NCBI RefSeq assembly: GCF_018361265.1
Contig: NZ_JAFLNH010000002.1
Span: forward strand, 711,760-775,759
DNA length: 64,000 bases
DNA from: Mycobacterium sp. SM1
Lineage (GTDB): Bacteria; Actinomycetota; Actinomycetes; Mycobacteriales; Mycobacteriaceae
Direction: 5' to 3'
The notes below the pieces were generated by a model. That model was not told the DNA's origin. It searched no databases and worked only from the letters and a program-made list of their open reading frames with translations. Positions 36,835 to 47,616 of the stretch are shown one piece after another; position 1 is the stretch's first letter; each line of letters begins with the position of its first letter. The translations under genes and the position numbers were made by a program.

Positions 36835-37368
36835 ATGTCGACACCACCCGGAGAGCCACCGGCCCGGCCGCCAGAATGGTGGCAACCCTACGGGTGCCCG
36901 AACCCCGTTGGGCAGCCGCCATCCGGGCACCCGAACCCCGTCGGGCAACCGCAACCCTACGGGTACCCGAGCCCCGTCGGGCAGCCGCCATCCGGGTACC
37001 CCGTCTATCCGGGGTCGCCATCCGGGCACCCGGCCTATCCCGGGTGGGGCTACGGTGTCGACCCTGAAGCCCCATACGGGCGTGATCCGGTGACCGGGAA
37101 ACCGCTGTCGGACAAATCGGCGGTCGCTGCCGGCTGCCTTCAGCTGTTCGTAGGCATGTTCGGAGTTGGGCGCTTTTACATCGGCTCAACCGCAATTGGC
37201 GGGGTTCAGCTGGCCCTCACGGTCCTTGGCTTACTGCTGCTGATCTCCATCATCGGGATCGGCGTCGGGTTTCTTATCCTGTTCGGCGTCGGCGTGTGGG
37301 TTTTCGTCGACGCGATCATGATGTTCAGCGGGGCGGTCACCGACGCCCACGGGCGCAAGCTCCATTAG
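36835..37368 (+). CDS. TM2-domain membrane protein with proline-rich repeats
   Basis: 177 aa. The N-terminal ~75 residues are Pro/Gly/Tyr-rich and repetitive: PNPVGQPPSGHP, PNPVGQPQPYGYP, SPVGQPPSGYP. The C-terminal half is a TM2 domain: LQLFVGMFGVGRFYIGSTAIGG (with a G-x-G-R-F-Y signature), then two hydrophobic helices and WVFVDAIMMF. The H37Rv block has no gene between pra and metB as I recall, so this is an addition, perhaps by local duplication of a pra-like N-terminus. Function unknown. Confidence 0.85.
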   Translation: MSTPPGEPPARPPEWWQPYGCPNPVGQPPSGHPNPVGQPQPYGYPSPVGQPPSGYPVYPGSPSGHPAYPGWGYGVDPEAPYGRDPVTGKPLSDKSAVAAGCLQLFVGMFGVGRFYIGSTAIGGVQLALTVLGLLLLISIIGIGVGFLILFGVGVWVFVDAIMMFSGAVTDAHGRKLH

Positions 37369-37440
37369 CCGCATGGCCGCGGCAGCACGTCGCACGCCCG
37401 CCCAACGCCATCGCGATCCGCCTCACTAGGCTGATCGGCG

Positions 37441-38610
37441 ATGAGCGAATGTCACAGCGCGGCTAACCGGACGTTTACCGGGTTGGCCACCCGAGCCATC
37501 CACGCCGGCTACCGGCCGGACCCGTCAACCGGAGCGGTGAACTCTCCGATTTACACCAGCAGCACCTTCGCCCAAGACGGCGTCGGGAAGCTGCGAGGCG
37601 GATTCGAATACGCTCGCAGCGCCAACCCCACTCGGTCCGCGCTGGAGGCGGCGCTGGCCGCCGTCGAGGACGGCGCGTTCGGTAGGGCGTTCAGTTCCGG
37701 GATGGCAGCCGAGGACTGTGCTCTGCGGGCAATGCTGCGGCCTGGAGACCACGTGATCATCCCCCACGATGCCTACGGCGGCACGTTCCGGCTGATCGAC
37801 AGGGTGTTCACCCAGTGGAATATCGAGTACACGCCGGTACCGCTCTACGATCTCGATGCGCTGCGGGCGGCACTCCGGCCGCAAACCGGGCTGATCTGGG
37901 TGGAAACACCCACCAACCCCTTGCTGGCGATCGCCGACATCGCGGCGATCGCCGAGCTCGGCCGGGAAAGCTCAGCGAAAGTGTTGGTGGACAACACCTT
38001 TGCGTCGCCTGCGCTGCAGCAGCCGTTGACACTCGGCGCCGACGTCGTGTTGCACTCAACCACGAAGTACATCGGTGGGCACTCCGACGTGGTCGGGGGT
38101 GCGCTCATCACCAACGACGAAGAGCTGGACACCGCGTTTGGCTTTTTACAAAACTCGGCCGGGGCGGTGCCCGGTCCCTTTGACGCCTACCTGACTATGC
38201 GTGGCCTCAAGACGCTGGTGCTGCGGATGCAGCGGCATAGCGAAAACGCCGCCGCGGTCGCGGAATTCCTCTCCGGGCACCGCTCGGTCAGCACCGTGCT
38301 GTATCCGGGTCTGCCCAGCCACCCGGGCCATCAGATCGCGGCGCGGCAGATGCGCGGTTTCGGCGGCATGGTGTCCGCGCGGATGCGCGGCGGACGGCAA
38401 GCCGCCGAGGCGCTGTGCGCGAACACGTCGGTGTTCATCCTGGCCGAGTCGTTGGGTGGGGTTGAATCGCTGATCGAATATCCGGCCGCCATGACGCATG
38501 CCTCCACGGCCGGCTCCCGGTTGCAAGTACCCGAGGATCTGGTGCGATTGTCGGTCGGCATCGAGGATGTCGCCGACCTGTTAGCCGATCTCGAACAGGC
38601 CCTGGGTTAG
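37441..38610 (+). CDS. metB: Cystathionine gamma-synthase
   Basis: 389-aa PLP enzyme of the Cys/Met metabolism family making cystathionine from an O-acylhomoserine and cysteine. Markers: YARSANPTRSALE, FSSGMAAEDCALRAML, VETPTNPLL, the aldimine Lys in LHSTTKYIGGHSDVVGG, and SLGGVESLIEYPAAMTHAS. Length equals Rv1079. The start ATG 37441 has GGCTGATCGGCG upstream, a weak site. Confidence 0.95.
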   Translation: MSECHSAANRTFTGLATRAIHAGYRPDPSTGAVNSPIYTSSTFAQDGVGKLRGGFEYARSANPTRSALEAALAAVEDGAFGRAFSSGMAAEDCALRAMLRPGDHVIIPHDAYGGTFRLIDRVFTQWNIEYTPVPLYDLDALRAALRPQTGLIWVETPTNPLLAIADIAAIAELGRESSAKVLVDNTFASPALQQPLTLGADVVLHSTTKYIGGHSDVVGGALITNDEELDTAFGFLQNSAGAVPGPFDAYLTMRGLKTLVLRMQRHSENAAAVAEFLSGHRSVSTVLYPGLPSHPGHQIAARQMRGFGGMVSARMRGGRQAAEALCANTSVFILAESLGGVESLIEYPAAMTHASTAGSRLQVPEDLVRLSVGIEDVADLLADLEQALG

Positions 38611-38687
38611 GTGAGCGAGCGGACGCGATGTCCCCGCGACCCCGGGGAGTGGGTGTTGGCGCGGCGGCGTCAGCGAGCGCACCCCGG

Positions 38688-39182
38688 CTATCCGCGGTAC
38701 GGCTCTGCGCTGACCAATGTCACCTTGACGGTGTTGCCATTAGGCACCTGGTAGGTGCGGCTCTCGCCCACCTTGGCGTCGATCAACGCGCGGCCGAGCG
38801 GTGAGTTCGGCGAGTACACCTCGAGCTTGCCGTCGCTGATACCTTCCTGGCGCGTGGCAATGAGGAATGTTTCGGTGTCCGACTCGTCGTCGTTGTAGTA
38901 GACCGTGACTACCGTTCCGGGCAGCGCCACGCCGGACTGCGTGGGGGCCTCACCGACCTTGGCGTTGTTGAGCAGATCCTGCAGCTGCCGAATGCGGGCC
39001 TCCTGCTGGCCCTGCTCCTCGCGTGCGGCGTGGTATCCGCCGTTTTCCCGCAGATCACCCTCCTCGCGGCGGGCGTTGATTTCCGCGGCAATAACGGGAC
39101 GGTTCGCGATCAACTGCTCGAGCTCGGCCTTGAGTCGCTGATGTGCCTCCCGGGTCAACCAGGTCACCTTGGTGTCAGTCAT
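38688..39182 (-). CDS. greA: Transcription elongation factor GreA
   Basis: 164 aa. GreA rescues arrested RNA polymerase by stimulating transcript cleavage. The N-terminal coiled-coil starts [17 protein letters not shown] and carries the acidic tip region [19 protein letters not shown] (the Asp-Leu-Arg-Glu-Asn block). The C-terminal FKBP-like domain has [15 protein letters not shown]. The frame is open 50 codons further upstream, but ATG 39182 has AAGGAG 9 nt before it and matches Rv1080c. Confidence 0.96.
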   Translation of the reverse strand: MTDTKVTWLTREAHQRLKAELEQLIANRPVIAAEINARREEGDLRENGGYHAAREEQGQQEARIRQLQDLLNNAKVGEAPTQSGVALPGTVVTVYYNDDESDTETFLIATRQEGISDGKLEVYSPNSPLGRALIDAKVGESRTYQVPNGNTVKVTLVSAEPYRG

Positions 39183-39645
39183 CTCGTCGCGCTCCTTGTG
39201 CCGTTGGTTCCACGATATTCGCGCTGGGCTGACCTGTGGTCTCGCTGCCAGGCAGGGCCGGTGGGGCCGCATATTGCCGCTAACGCAGAGCACGGCTCCA
39301 CTGCGAGGAACCGTGCGCTCAAATGCTACCACCGCGGGCTCCTCAAGTCTGACGCCTTTGCGGCCCGGCGTCTTTTACGTACTTAGCTGACGCGCTCAGG
39401 CGCTCAGGCATGTGCGGCGGCTGTTACCTAAATGCCGGGGCGTCCGCAAGCCCAAGCGCGAGGGTGACGAGGCCGCAGCCGCCGTGGCCGCAGGCGGAGC
39501 GCCGGATTTTACAATCGTCGTCACTGCACGCTGGTTTGGCGGTTCGGCGGATTCTCGCCGAGTTGCTGACCCTGGTCAACGGGACGAAACGATTAAAACT
39601 GAAACTATGGGTCCGGCGGTCGAACAGCAGACGGACAGGAAGCAT
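39183..39645. other. greA-mca divergent gap; Rv1081c counterpart missing
   Basis: About 460 bases with no supported gene. In H37Rv a ~144-aa membrane protein gene (Rv1081c, DUF4307) lies here on the minus strand. I see no hydrophobic reading frame on that strand. Promoters of greA and mca must lie within. Confidence 0.55.
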
Positions 39646-40518
39646 GTGAACGGACTGCGGTTGATGGCGGTGCATGCCCACCCGGACGACGAGTCCAGCA
39701 AAGGCGCCGCTACCCTTGCCCGGTATGCCGACGAGGGCCATCGCGTGCTGGTGGTGACGCTGACCGGGGGCGAGCGCGGCGAGATCCTCAACCCGGCGAT
39801 GGATCTGCCCGAAGTACACGGGCGCATCGCCGAGATCCGCCGCGACGAAATGGCCAAGGCGGCCGAGATCCTCGGTGTCGAGCACAGGTGGTTGGGTTTC
39901 GTCGACTCCGGGTTGCCCAAGGGCGACCCGCCGCCCCCGTTGCCGGAGGATTCGTTCGCGCTGGTGCCGCTCGAGGTGGCGACCGAGGCGCTGGTGCGGG
40001 TGGTGCGTGAGTTTCGCCCGCATGTGATGATCACCTACGACGAAAACGGCGGCTATCCGCATCCCGACCACATCCGTTGCCACCAGGTTTCGGTTGCCGC
40101 GTATGAGGCCGCCGCAGACCCGCATCGCTTCCCGGACGCCGGCGCGGCATGGGCGGTGTCCAAGCTGTACTACAACCACGGCTTTCTGCGTCAACGCATC
40201 CAGCTGCTGCACGACGAGTTCGCCAAACATGGCCGGGAGGGCCCATTCGGGCAATGGCTGGCCCAGTGGGATCCCGAGCACGACGTCTCGGCTGACCGGG
40301 TGACGACGCGGGTGGAGTGCTCGGCGTATTTCAGCCAACGTGATGAGGCACTGCGGGCGCACGCCACCCAGATCGATCCCGAAGGCGCGTTCTTCGCGGC
40401 ACCGATTGCCTGGCAGCAGCGGCTGTGGCCCACCGAGGAGTTCGAGTTGGCGCGCTCGCGGGTGGTGGTGAAGCTCCCCGAAACCGATCTGTTCACCGGC
40501 ATCGAGGTCGACCCGTGA
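39646..40518 (+). CDS. mca: Mycothiol S-conjugate amidase
   Basis: 290-aa zinc amidase cleaving mycothiol S-conjugates for detoxification. Zinc-site motif [13 protein letters not shown] (HPDD) at residues 8-14, the family block [29 protein letters not shown], and the third ligand in [15 protein letters not shown] 39646 ([15 protein letters not shown]) follows ACAGGAAGC; an ATG 13 codons upstream is possible. The stop overlaps the next gene by GTGA, so they are coupled. Confidence 0.95.
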   Translation: MNGLRLMAVHAHPDDESSKGAATLARYADEGHRVLVVTLTGGERGEILNPAMDLPEVHGRIAEIRRDEMAKAAEILGVEHRWLGFVDSGLPKGDPPPPLPEDSFALVPLEVATEALVRVVREFRPHVMITYDENGGYPHPDHIRCHQVSVAAYEAAADPHRFPDAGAAWAVSKLYYNHGFLRQRIQLLHDEFAKHGREGPFGQWLAQWDPEHDVSADRVTTRVECSAYFSQRDEALRAHATQIDPEGAFFAAPIAWQQRLWPTEEFELARSRVVVKLPETDLFTGIEVDP

Positions 40519-40835
40519 TTCTTGGCGGCGCAGCAGCTGTCCTTGCGGACTGGCCAGCCGACGGCCCGCCTCGCCACACCGGGCCCGATTTCGGCAAGGC
40601 CAGCCCGCTGGGGCTGCTGATCATCGTGTTGCTCTTGCTCGGCACGGTGTTTTTGATCCGGTCGATGAACCGGCAATTGAGCAAGATCCCGGAATCGTTC
40701 GACCGAGAAAATCCCGAGCCGGATCAGCCCTCCGGCACCGGGGCCGGTGGGCAGACCCCGGAAAACGACGACCGCGCCGGTGGGAACCGTGCTCCCGACG
40801 AGCGCGACGGTTCATCCCGTGAGCCAGACGGTTGA
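40515..40835 (+). CDS. Small single-helix membrane protein (Rv1083-like)
   Basis: 106 aa starting at GTG 40515, overlapping the mca stop (GTGA). One membrane helix, [17 protein letters not shown], separates a short N-terminus from a charged, low-complexity C-terminal tail rich in Asp, Glu, Pro and Arg. Position corresponds to Rv1083. Function unknown; tight packing between mca and the next gene implies one operon. Confidence 0.88.
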   Translation: MILGGAAAVLADWPADGPPRHTGPDFGKASPLGLLIIVLLLLGTVFLIRSMNRQLSKIPESFDRENPEPDQPSGTGAGGQTPENDDRAGGNRAPDERDGSSREPDG

Positions 40836-40841
40836 CCGGCG

Positions 40842-42845
40842 ATGAGCCCCGCTGCCAATACCCTTGCGCAAGCCGCGAGCCCGTACTTGCGCCAGCACGC
40901 CGACAATCCGGTGCACTGGCAGCAGTGGACCCCGGCAGCCCTGGCCGAAGCCGCCGAACGCGACGTGCCGATCCTGCTGTCCGTTGGCTATGCGGCATGC
41001 CACTGGTGTCACGTGATGGCTCACGAGTCATTCGAAGACGACGAGGTAGCCGCCGCAATGAACTCCGGGTTTGTCTGCATCAAAGTCGACCGCGAGGAGC
41101 GCCCGGACATCGACGCGATCTACATGAATGCCACCGTCGCGCTCACCGGGCAGGGCGGCTGGCCGATGACCTGTTTTCTCACACCAGACGGGCGCCCGTT
41201 CTTCTGCGGCACCTACTATCCGAAAGCGACGTTCCTGCAGCTACTTTCGGCTATCACCGACGCCTGGCGAAATCGCCGCGCCGAGATCGAGGAAGCGTCG
41301 GGGCGAATCGCGGCAGAGCTGCGGTCGATGGCGTCGGGACTGCCTTCCGGAGCCCCGGAGGTGGCGCCGGAGCTTTGCGACCACGCGGTAGCCGCCGTGT
41401 TGCGCGACGAGGACACGGCGCGAGGCGGATTCGGCGGACCGCCGAAATTCCCCCCATCAGCGTTGCTGGAGGCGTTGCTGCGGCACTATGAACGCACCGG
41501 GTCACGGGCAGCGCTGGGGGCGGTCACCCGGACCTGCGCTGCGATGGCGCGCGGGGGAATCTACGACCAACTGGCCGGCGGGTTCGCCCGCTACAGCGTC
41601 GACAACTCGTGGGTGGTACCGCATTTCGAGAAAATGCTATACGACAACGCGCTGTTGTTGCGCGGTTACGCGCACTGGGCCCGGCGCACCGGGAACCGGT
41701 TGGCGCACCGGGTTGCCCGGCAGACCGCGCGGTTTTTGCTCGACGAGCTGGCCGAGGGCGACATGTTCGTCTCGTCGCTGGATGCCGACGCCGACGGGCG
41801 TGAGGGCTCGACCTATGTCTGGACTCCCGCGCAATTGACCCAGGTACTCGGCGATGACGATGCGCGTTGGGCCGCTGAAGTTTTCGCGGTCAGTTCGTCG
41901 GGGACATTCGAGGCCGGCGCATCGGTGCTGCAGCTACCTGTCGATCCCGATGACCCGGTCCGGTTCGAGCGGGTCCGCGCCGCGATGCTGGCGGCGCGGT
42001 CGCGCCGCCCTCAGCCCGGCCGTGACGACAAAGTCGTCACCGCCTGGAACGGGCTGGCGATCACGGCGCTGGCTGAGGCCAGCGTTGCCTTGCAGGACCC
42101 CGAGTTGGCCGATGCGGCGCGGCGATGCGCAGGCGCGCTGGTGAGCCTGCACATCGTCGACGGCCGGCTGCGGCGCACCAGCCTCGGCGGCGTGGTCGGC
42201 GACAGCGCCGCGATTCTCGAGGACTACGGGGCGCTGGCCACCGGGTTGCTGACGCTGTATCAGCTGAGCCCCGCCGACGCCTGGCTGGCGACGGCGACCG
42301 GGCTGCTCGACACCGCACTGGCGCATTTCACCGATCCGGATCGGCCCGGCCGATGGTTCGACAGCGCCGACGACGCCGAACGGCTGATGGTGCGGCCCGC
42401 CGACCCGCTGGACGGGGCGACACCGTCCGGGGCGTCGTTGATCACCGAGGCGCTGCTGATCGCCGCGCACCTGGTCGGGGGTGAGCGCGCCGAGCGTTAC
42501 CGGCAGGCGGCCGCCGATGCGCTGCGGGCGCATGCCCCGCTGTTGGCGCGCGCGCCGCGATCAGCCGGGCATTGGCTGGCGGTCGCCGAATCCGCAGTGC
42601 GCGGACCGCTGCAGATCGTGGTCTCGTGCGACGCGTCGCGGTCGTCGCTGTTGGCAGCCGCTCGCCGGCTAGCGCCCGGCGGAGCGATCGTCGTCGGCGG
42701 CGAAGCGGGCTCTTCGCCGCTTTTGGTCGGCCGGGACCGGGTGGCCGGCGCGGACGCGGCCTACGTGTGCCGCGGCCCGGTCTGCGATGTGCCGGTCACG
42801 ACCGCAGCGGAACTGGCGACCGCCCTGGGCGCGCCCGAACGGTAG
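40842..42845 (+). CDS. Thioredoxin-domain / DUF255 protein (Rv1084-like)
   Basis: 667 aa. The N-terminal ~165 residues form a thioredoxin-like DUF255 domain: NPVHWQQW, then YAACHWCHVMAHESF with a CxxC active site (CHWC), then GWPMTCFLTPDGRPFFCGTYYP. The rest is an alpha/alpha-barrel as in six-hairpin glycosidase relatives (GGFARYSVDNSWVVPHFEKMLYDNA). This is the YyaL/SPATA20 family. It starts 7 bp after the Rv1083-like gene. Enzymatic role unproven. Confidence 0.93.
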   Translation: MSPAANTLAQAASPYLRQHADNPVHWQQWTPAALAEAAERDVPILLSVGYAACHWCHVMAHESFEDDEVAAAMNSGFVCIKVDREERPDIDAIYMNATVALTGQGGWPMTCFLTPDGRPFFCGTYYPKATFLQLLSAITDAWRNRRAEIEEASGRIAAELRSMASGLPSGAPEVAPELCDHAVAAVLRDEDTARGGFGGPPKFPPSALLEALLRHYERTGSRAALGAVTRTCAAMARGGIYDQLAGGFARYSVDNSWVVPHFEKMLYDNALLLRGYAHWARRTGNRLAHRVARQTARFLLDELAEGDMFVSSLDADADGREGSTYVWTPAQLTQVLGDDDARWAAEVFAVSSSGTFEAGASVLQLPVDPDDPVRFERVRAAMLAARSRRPQPGRDDKVVTAWNGLAITALAEASVALQDPELADAARRCAGALVSLHIVDGRLRRTSLGGVVGDSAAILEDYGALATGLLTLYQLSPADAWLATATGLLDTALAHFTDPDRPGRWFDSADDAERLMVRPADPLDGATPSGASLITEALLIAAHLVGGERAERYRQAAADALRAHAPLLARAPRSAGHWLAVAESAVRGPLQIVVSCDASRSSLLAAARRLAPGGAIVVGGEAGSSPLLVGRDRVAGADAAYVCRGPVCDVPVTTAAELATALGAPER

Positions 42846-42854
42846 CCCGTCCCG

Positions 42855-42910
42855 CTGTGGCGCTCTTGCTGTAGCGCCCTTGCTGTGGCGCCCTTGCTGT
42901 GGCGCTTTGA
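42855..42910. repeat. 14-bp tandem repeat, four copies
   Basis: CTGTGGCGCTCTTG, CTGTAGCGCCCTTG, CTGTGGCGCCCTTG and CTGTGGCGCTTTGA lie head-to-tail just after the DUF255 gene. Copies differ by one to three bases. A VNTR-like locus. Confidence 0.9.
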
Positions 42911-42974
42911 CCGCGAAAGTGCATCCACCGACATGTTTCGCGGATAAGGCCGTCGCTAGCGGCACTCTCGCGGT
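42910..42974. repeat. Intergenic palindromic repeat related to the one at 29941
   Basis: ACCGCGAAAGTGC (42910-42922) faces GCACTCTCGCGGT (42962-42974), nearly perfect inverted arms 39 bases apart. Arms and internal GTCGCTAG match the element at 29941-30003. Confidence 0.75.
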
Positions 42975-42992
42975 GCGGTGCAGCGTCAGGCG

Positions 42993-43718
42993 TCAGAAGA
43001 GCGCGATCCACACGGCGATGTAGTGGCAGATCGCCGCGACCGAGGTGTTGGCGTGAAAAAACTCGTGATAGCCGAACGTTCTCGGCCACGGGTCGGGCCA
43101 GCGTAGCCCGTAGAACAGTCCGCCGATGCTGTAAATCACGCCCCCCACGATCAGCAGCACCATCGCGGCTACCCCGGCGCCATGCAGGATCGGACCGATA
43201 AACCAGATCGCCACCCAGCTCAGCAGCAGATACAGCGGCACGCCTACCCAACGCGGGGCCAACGGCCAACACATTTTCAGCACGATGCCGCCCAGGGCGC
43301 CGCCCCACACGATCGCCAGCACCAGGTGACCGGTCGGGCGTGGCATCGCCACCATCGCAAACGGGGTATAGCTGCCGGCGATGAACACGAAGATCATCGA
43401 GTGGTCGAGCCGTTTCATCCATTTGCGGGCGGTTGTCGACTTCCACTGAATGCGGTGGTAGGTGGCGCTGACGGCGAACATCGCCACGATGGAGGCCGAA
43501 TAGATCAGCGTCGCCAGCCCGGCGCGCGGGGACACCACCGCCCACGCCACCGCCACCAGCGGCACGCCGGCGACGGCGGCTGCCGCGGCGGCGTGCACGT
43601 GGATCCACCCTCGGAACCGTGGCTTGACCGGGCCGACGGCGCCGCTCCCGACACCGCCTGTCGGCACGGCAGTATCCAGCTGCGGCAGTGGCTGGGTGAT
43701 GTTCATCCCGCCGCTCAT
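42993..43718 (-). CDS. Hemolysin III/YqfA-type membrane protein (Rv1085c-like)
   Basis: 241 aa with a soluble ~35-residue N-terminus and about seven membrane helices. Family marks are SATYHRIQW (conserved Tyr-His), [19 protein letters not shown] (Asp-His) and the terminal [22 protein letters not shown] with His residues that in the PAQR/HlyIII family bind metal. Corresponds to Rv1085c. The hemolysin label is historical; physiological function unknown. Confidence 0.92.
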   Translation of the reverse strand: MSGGMNITQPLPQLDTAVPTGGVGSGAVGPVKPRFRGWIHVHAAAAAAVAGVPLVAVAWAVVSPRAGLATLIYSASIVAMFAVSATYHRIQWKSTTARKWMKRLDHSMIFVFIAGSYTPFAMVAMPRPTGHLVLAIVWGGALGGIVLKMCWPLAPRWVGVPLYLLLSWVAIWFIGPILHGAGVAAMVLLIVGGVIYSIGGLFYGLRWPDPWPRTFGYHEFFHANTSVAAICHYIAVWIALF

Positions 43719-43837
43719 CTCCCTCCCCGGCTGGCGCTCGGTCGATGCCTCTTGGCACTTAGGCTAGCTGTCATGTTCCAGGACACCTTGAAGATGCGCT
43801 GAGAATGCCGAAAATGTCGTCGGTCACAGTAGGCTAA

Positions 43838-44638
43838 ATGCCTGTGGAGATAGCCCCTGCGCGCCTCAAAGAACTGCTGTACCGGCTCTACGAGAGGCGA
43901 CTGCGCCAAGGCCTGGAGGTCTCCCGATCGGCCCTACCCCGGCATATCGCCGTTCTCTGTGACGGGAACCGCCGATGGGCGCGCAGCGCGGGATACGACG
44001 ACGTCAGCTATGGCTATCGGATGGGCGCCGCCAAGATCGCCGAGATGCTGCGGTGGTGTCAAGAGGCAGGCATCGAAATGGCCACCGTCTACCTGCTGTC
44101 CACCGAAAACCTGCAGCGTGATCCGGACGAGCTGGCCGCGCTCATCGAGATCATCACCGATGTGGTCGAGGAGATCTGCGCGCCGGCTAACCGCTGGAGT
44201 GTGCGCACCGTCGGGGATCTGCAGCTTCTAGGCGAGGAGCCGGCTCGCAGGCTACGCGATGCTGTCGAAGGGACGGCGTCGATGGCACATTGTGGCTTTC
44301 ACGTCAACGTCGCGGTCGCTTACGGCGGGCGTCAGGAGATCGCTGACGCGGTGCGGGCTTTGCTGAGCAAGAAGCTTGCCAACGGTGCCAGCGCGGAGGA
44401 GCTCGTCGACGCCGTGACCGTTGACGCGATATCGGAAAACCTTTACACCTCAGGCCAACCCGACCCCGACCTTGTCATTCGCACCTCGGGTGAGCAGCGG
44501 CTGTCTGGCTTTCTGCTCTGGCAGAGCGCGTATTCCGAGATGTGGTTCACCGAAGCGTATTGGCCGGCATTCCGCCGGGTCGACTTTTTGCGCGCACTCC
44601 GCGACTACAGTTTGCGCCATCGACGTTTCGGCATGTAG
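43838..44638 (+). CDS. Short-chain cis-prenyl diphosphate synthase (Rv1086-like)
   Basis: 266-aa UPP-synthase-family enzyme. The Rv1086 homologue makes omega,E,Z-farnesyl diphosphate, a precursor for decaprenyl phosphate used in arabinogalactan synthesis. Motifs: HIAVLCDGNRRWAR with the Mg-binding Asp, MATVYLLSTENLQRD, NVAVAYGGRQEI and PDLVIRTSGEQRLSGFLLWQSAYSE. Gap of about 120 bp to the divergent Rv1085c-like gene. Confidence 0.94.
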   Translation: MPVEIAPARLKELLYRLYERRLRQGLEVSRSALPRHIAVLCDGNRRWARSAGYDDVSYGYRMGAAKIAEMLRWCQEAGIEMATVYLLSTENLQRDPDELAALIEIITDVVEEICAPANRWSVRTVGDLQLLGEEPARRLRDAVEGTASMAHCGFHVNVAVAYGGRQEIADAVRALLSKKLANGASAEELVDAVTVDAISENLYTSGQPDPDLVIRTSGEQRLSGFLLWQSAYSEMWFTEAYWPAFRRVDFLRALRDYSLRHRRFGM

Positions 44639-44734
44639 CCGCGGGCCGGTGGCGATGCGCGCCGCGAGGCGGCGGGACGGGAGCGCAATCGTTCGGGGAC
44701 GGATTGCGCACACTCGCTGGGGGGATCGGCCGGG

Positions 44735-45823
<1,089 letters not shown>

Positions 45824-45967
45824 TTAGCGAGTCAATGCTACGCCGGGCGGGTGGTGACGAACGGCGCCGGGCAGGTGATCGAGACCGGGGCAGCGATTTC
45901 GAACCGCAATTCGGCGGTGCCACTGGCCGCGCAATGAGCCGGATCGACCGACGACTACGCTGGGCTC

Positions 45968-47434
45968 ATGTCAGCGGACACGACCGTGAGTACCCCAACC
46001 GCGCCAGGGGGCGTGGACACCGCTGTTGCCGGCTCAGCCTATCGGGCAGCATTGCAGATCATCGAGTCCGTCGAACCCCGCGTCGCCGCGGCGATCCGCA
46101 AAGAGCTTGCTGACCAGCGGGATTCGCTCAAACTTATCGCCAGCGAAAACTACGCCTCGCCGGCGGTGCTACTCACGATGGGCAACTGGCTGTCGGATAA
46201 GTACGCCGAGGGCACCGTCGGGCACCGGTTTTACGCCGGCTGCCAAAACGTCGACACCGTGGAGGGTGTGGCCGCCGAGCACGCCCGCGAGCTGTTCGAT
46301 GCGCCGTATGCCTACGTCCAACCGCACTCGGGCATCGACGCCAACCTGGTGGCCTACTGGGCGATCCTGGCCACCCGCATCGAGGCGCCCAGCCTGGCTG
46401 CGGCCGGCGTCAAACACGTCAACGAGCTTTCCGAGCCGGAGTGGGAAGCGCTGCGCGTCAAACTGGGCAACCAGCGGCTGCTGGGCATGTCGCTGGACAC
46501 CGGCGGGCACCTCACCCACGGTTTTCGGCCCAATATCTCCGGCAAGATGTTTTACCAGCGCAGCTATGGCACCGATGCGGTCACCGGGCTGGTGGACTAT
46601 GGCGCTGTCGCCGCTATCGCGCGGGAGTTCAAGCCGCTGATTCTGGTCGCCGGATACTCGGCCTACCCGCGGCGGATCAACTTCGCCACGATGCGCGAGA
46701 TCGCCGATGAGGTGGGCGCCACATTGATGGTGGACATGGCGCACTTCGCGGGGCTGGTGGCCGGCAAGGTGTTCACCGGGGACGAAGATCCGATCCCCTA
46801 CGCGCATGTCACCACCACGACCACGCACAAATCGTTGCGCGGGCCGCGCGGCGGACTGGTGCTGGCCCAACCGGACTACGCCGACGCCGTCGACCGGGGC
46901 TGCCCGATGGTACTGGGTGGGCCGCTGCCGCATGTCATGGCCGCCAAGGCGGTGGCCTTGGCCGAGGCCCGCCGGCCGGAGTTTCGGGTCTATGCCCAGC
47001 GGGTGGCCGATAACGCCAAGACCCTGGCCGAGGGGTTTTTGCGCCGCGGGGCGCGGCTGGTCACCGGCGGCACCGACAACCACATCGTGGTGCTCGACGT
47101 CACCACCTCGTTCGGTCTGACCGGCCGGCAGGCCGAGTCCGCGCTGCTGGAGGCCGGTGTTATCACCAACCGCAACATGATCCCCGCCGACCCCAACGGG
47201 GCCTGGTACACCAGCGGTATCCGGCTTGGTACCCCGGCGCTGACCACCCGCGGTTTCGGGGCCGCCGAATTCGACCGGGTGGCCGAATTGGTGGTCGACG
47301 TGCTCGCCAACACCCAGCCGCAGGGTGCGTCGAAGGCCGCGTACACCCTGGCCGATGGCACCGCCGAGCGGGTGCACGCCGCGGCCGCTGAGCTGCTGGC
47401 CGCCAACCCCCTCTACCGCGGTCTCACCCTGTAG
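45968..47434 (+). CDS. glyA: Serine hydroxymethyltransferase, long actinobacterial form
   Basis: 488-aa PLP enzyme interconverting serine and glycine with tetrahydrofolate. Markers: [45 protein letters not shown], the aldimine Lys in [15 protein letters not shown], and [13 protein letters not shown]. It is about 60 residues longer than the 426-aa GlyA1 of H37Rv, the difference being mainly an insert around residues 130-165 ([18 protein letters not shown] and following). The same longer form occurs in other actinobacteria. It occupies the Rv1093 position. Confidence 0.93.
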   Translation: MSADTTVSTPTAPGGVDTAVAGSAYRAALQIIESVEPRVAAAIRKELADQRDSLKLIASENYASPAVLLTMGNWLSDKYAEGTVGHRFYAGCQNVDTVEGVAAEHARELFDAPYAYVQPHSGIDANLVAYWAILATRIEAPSLAAAGVKHVNELSEPEWEALRVKLGNQRLLGMSLDTGGHLTHGFRPNISGKMFYQRSYGTDAVTGLVDYGAVAAIAREFKPLILVAGYSAYPRRINFATMREIADEVGATLMVDMAHFAGLVAGKVFTGDEDPIPYAHVTTTTTHKSLRGPRGGLVLAQPDYADAVDRGCPMVLGGPLPHVMAAKAVALAEARRPEFRVYAQRVADNAKTLAEGFLRRGARLVTGGTDNHIVVLDVTTSFGLTGRQAESALLEAGVITNRNMIPADPNGAWYTSGIRLGTPALTTRGFGAAEFDRVAELVVDVLANTQPQGASKAAYTLADGTAERVHAAAAELLAANPLYRGLTL

Positions 47435-47450
47435 GCGCCGCCAGCCCCAG

Positions 47451-47490
47451 GTCGCCGGGCCGGGCTGGCCATCCCGGCGGGCCCGGCGAC
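47451..47490 (+). terminator. Hairpin after glyA
   Basis: GTCGCCGGGCC (47451-47461) pairs with GGCCCGGCGAC (47480-47490), an 11-bp perfect stem with an 18-base loop, 17 bases after the stop. No U-tract. Confidence 0.65.
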
Positions 47491-47616
47491 GAATAGGTTT
47501 GCGGCACTTGAGGCGTGGCGGGGAGCCCGGGCCGGCGGGGGAGAGCCGGAAAAAAAACCCCGCGACACCACCCGGCGATTTCACGAAATGTGTAAACACG
47601 AGTTACAGTTACTTTC

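Noticed and set aside
42850..42980. CRISPR array
   Set aside because: The 14-bp units are contiguous without spacers, so this is a simple tandem repeat. No CRISPR-like array was seen elsewhere in the window.
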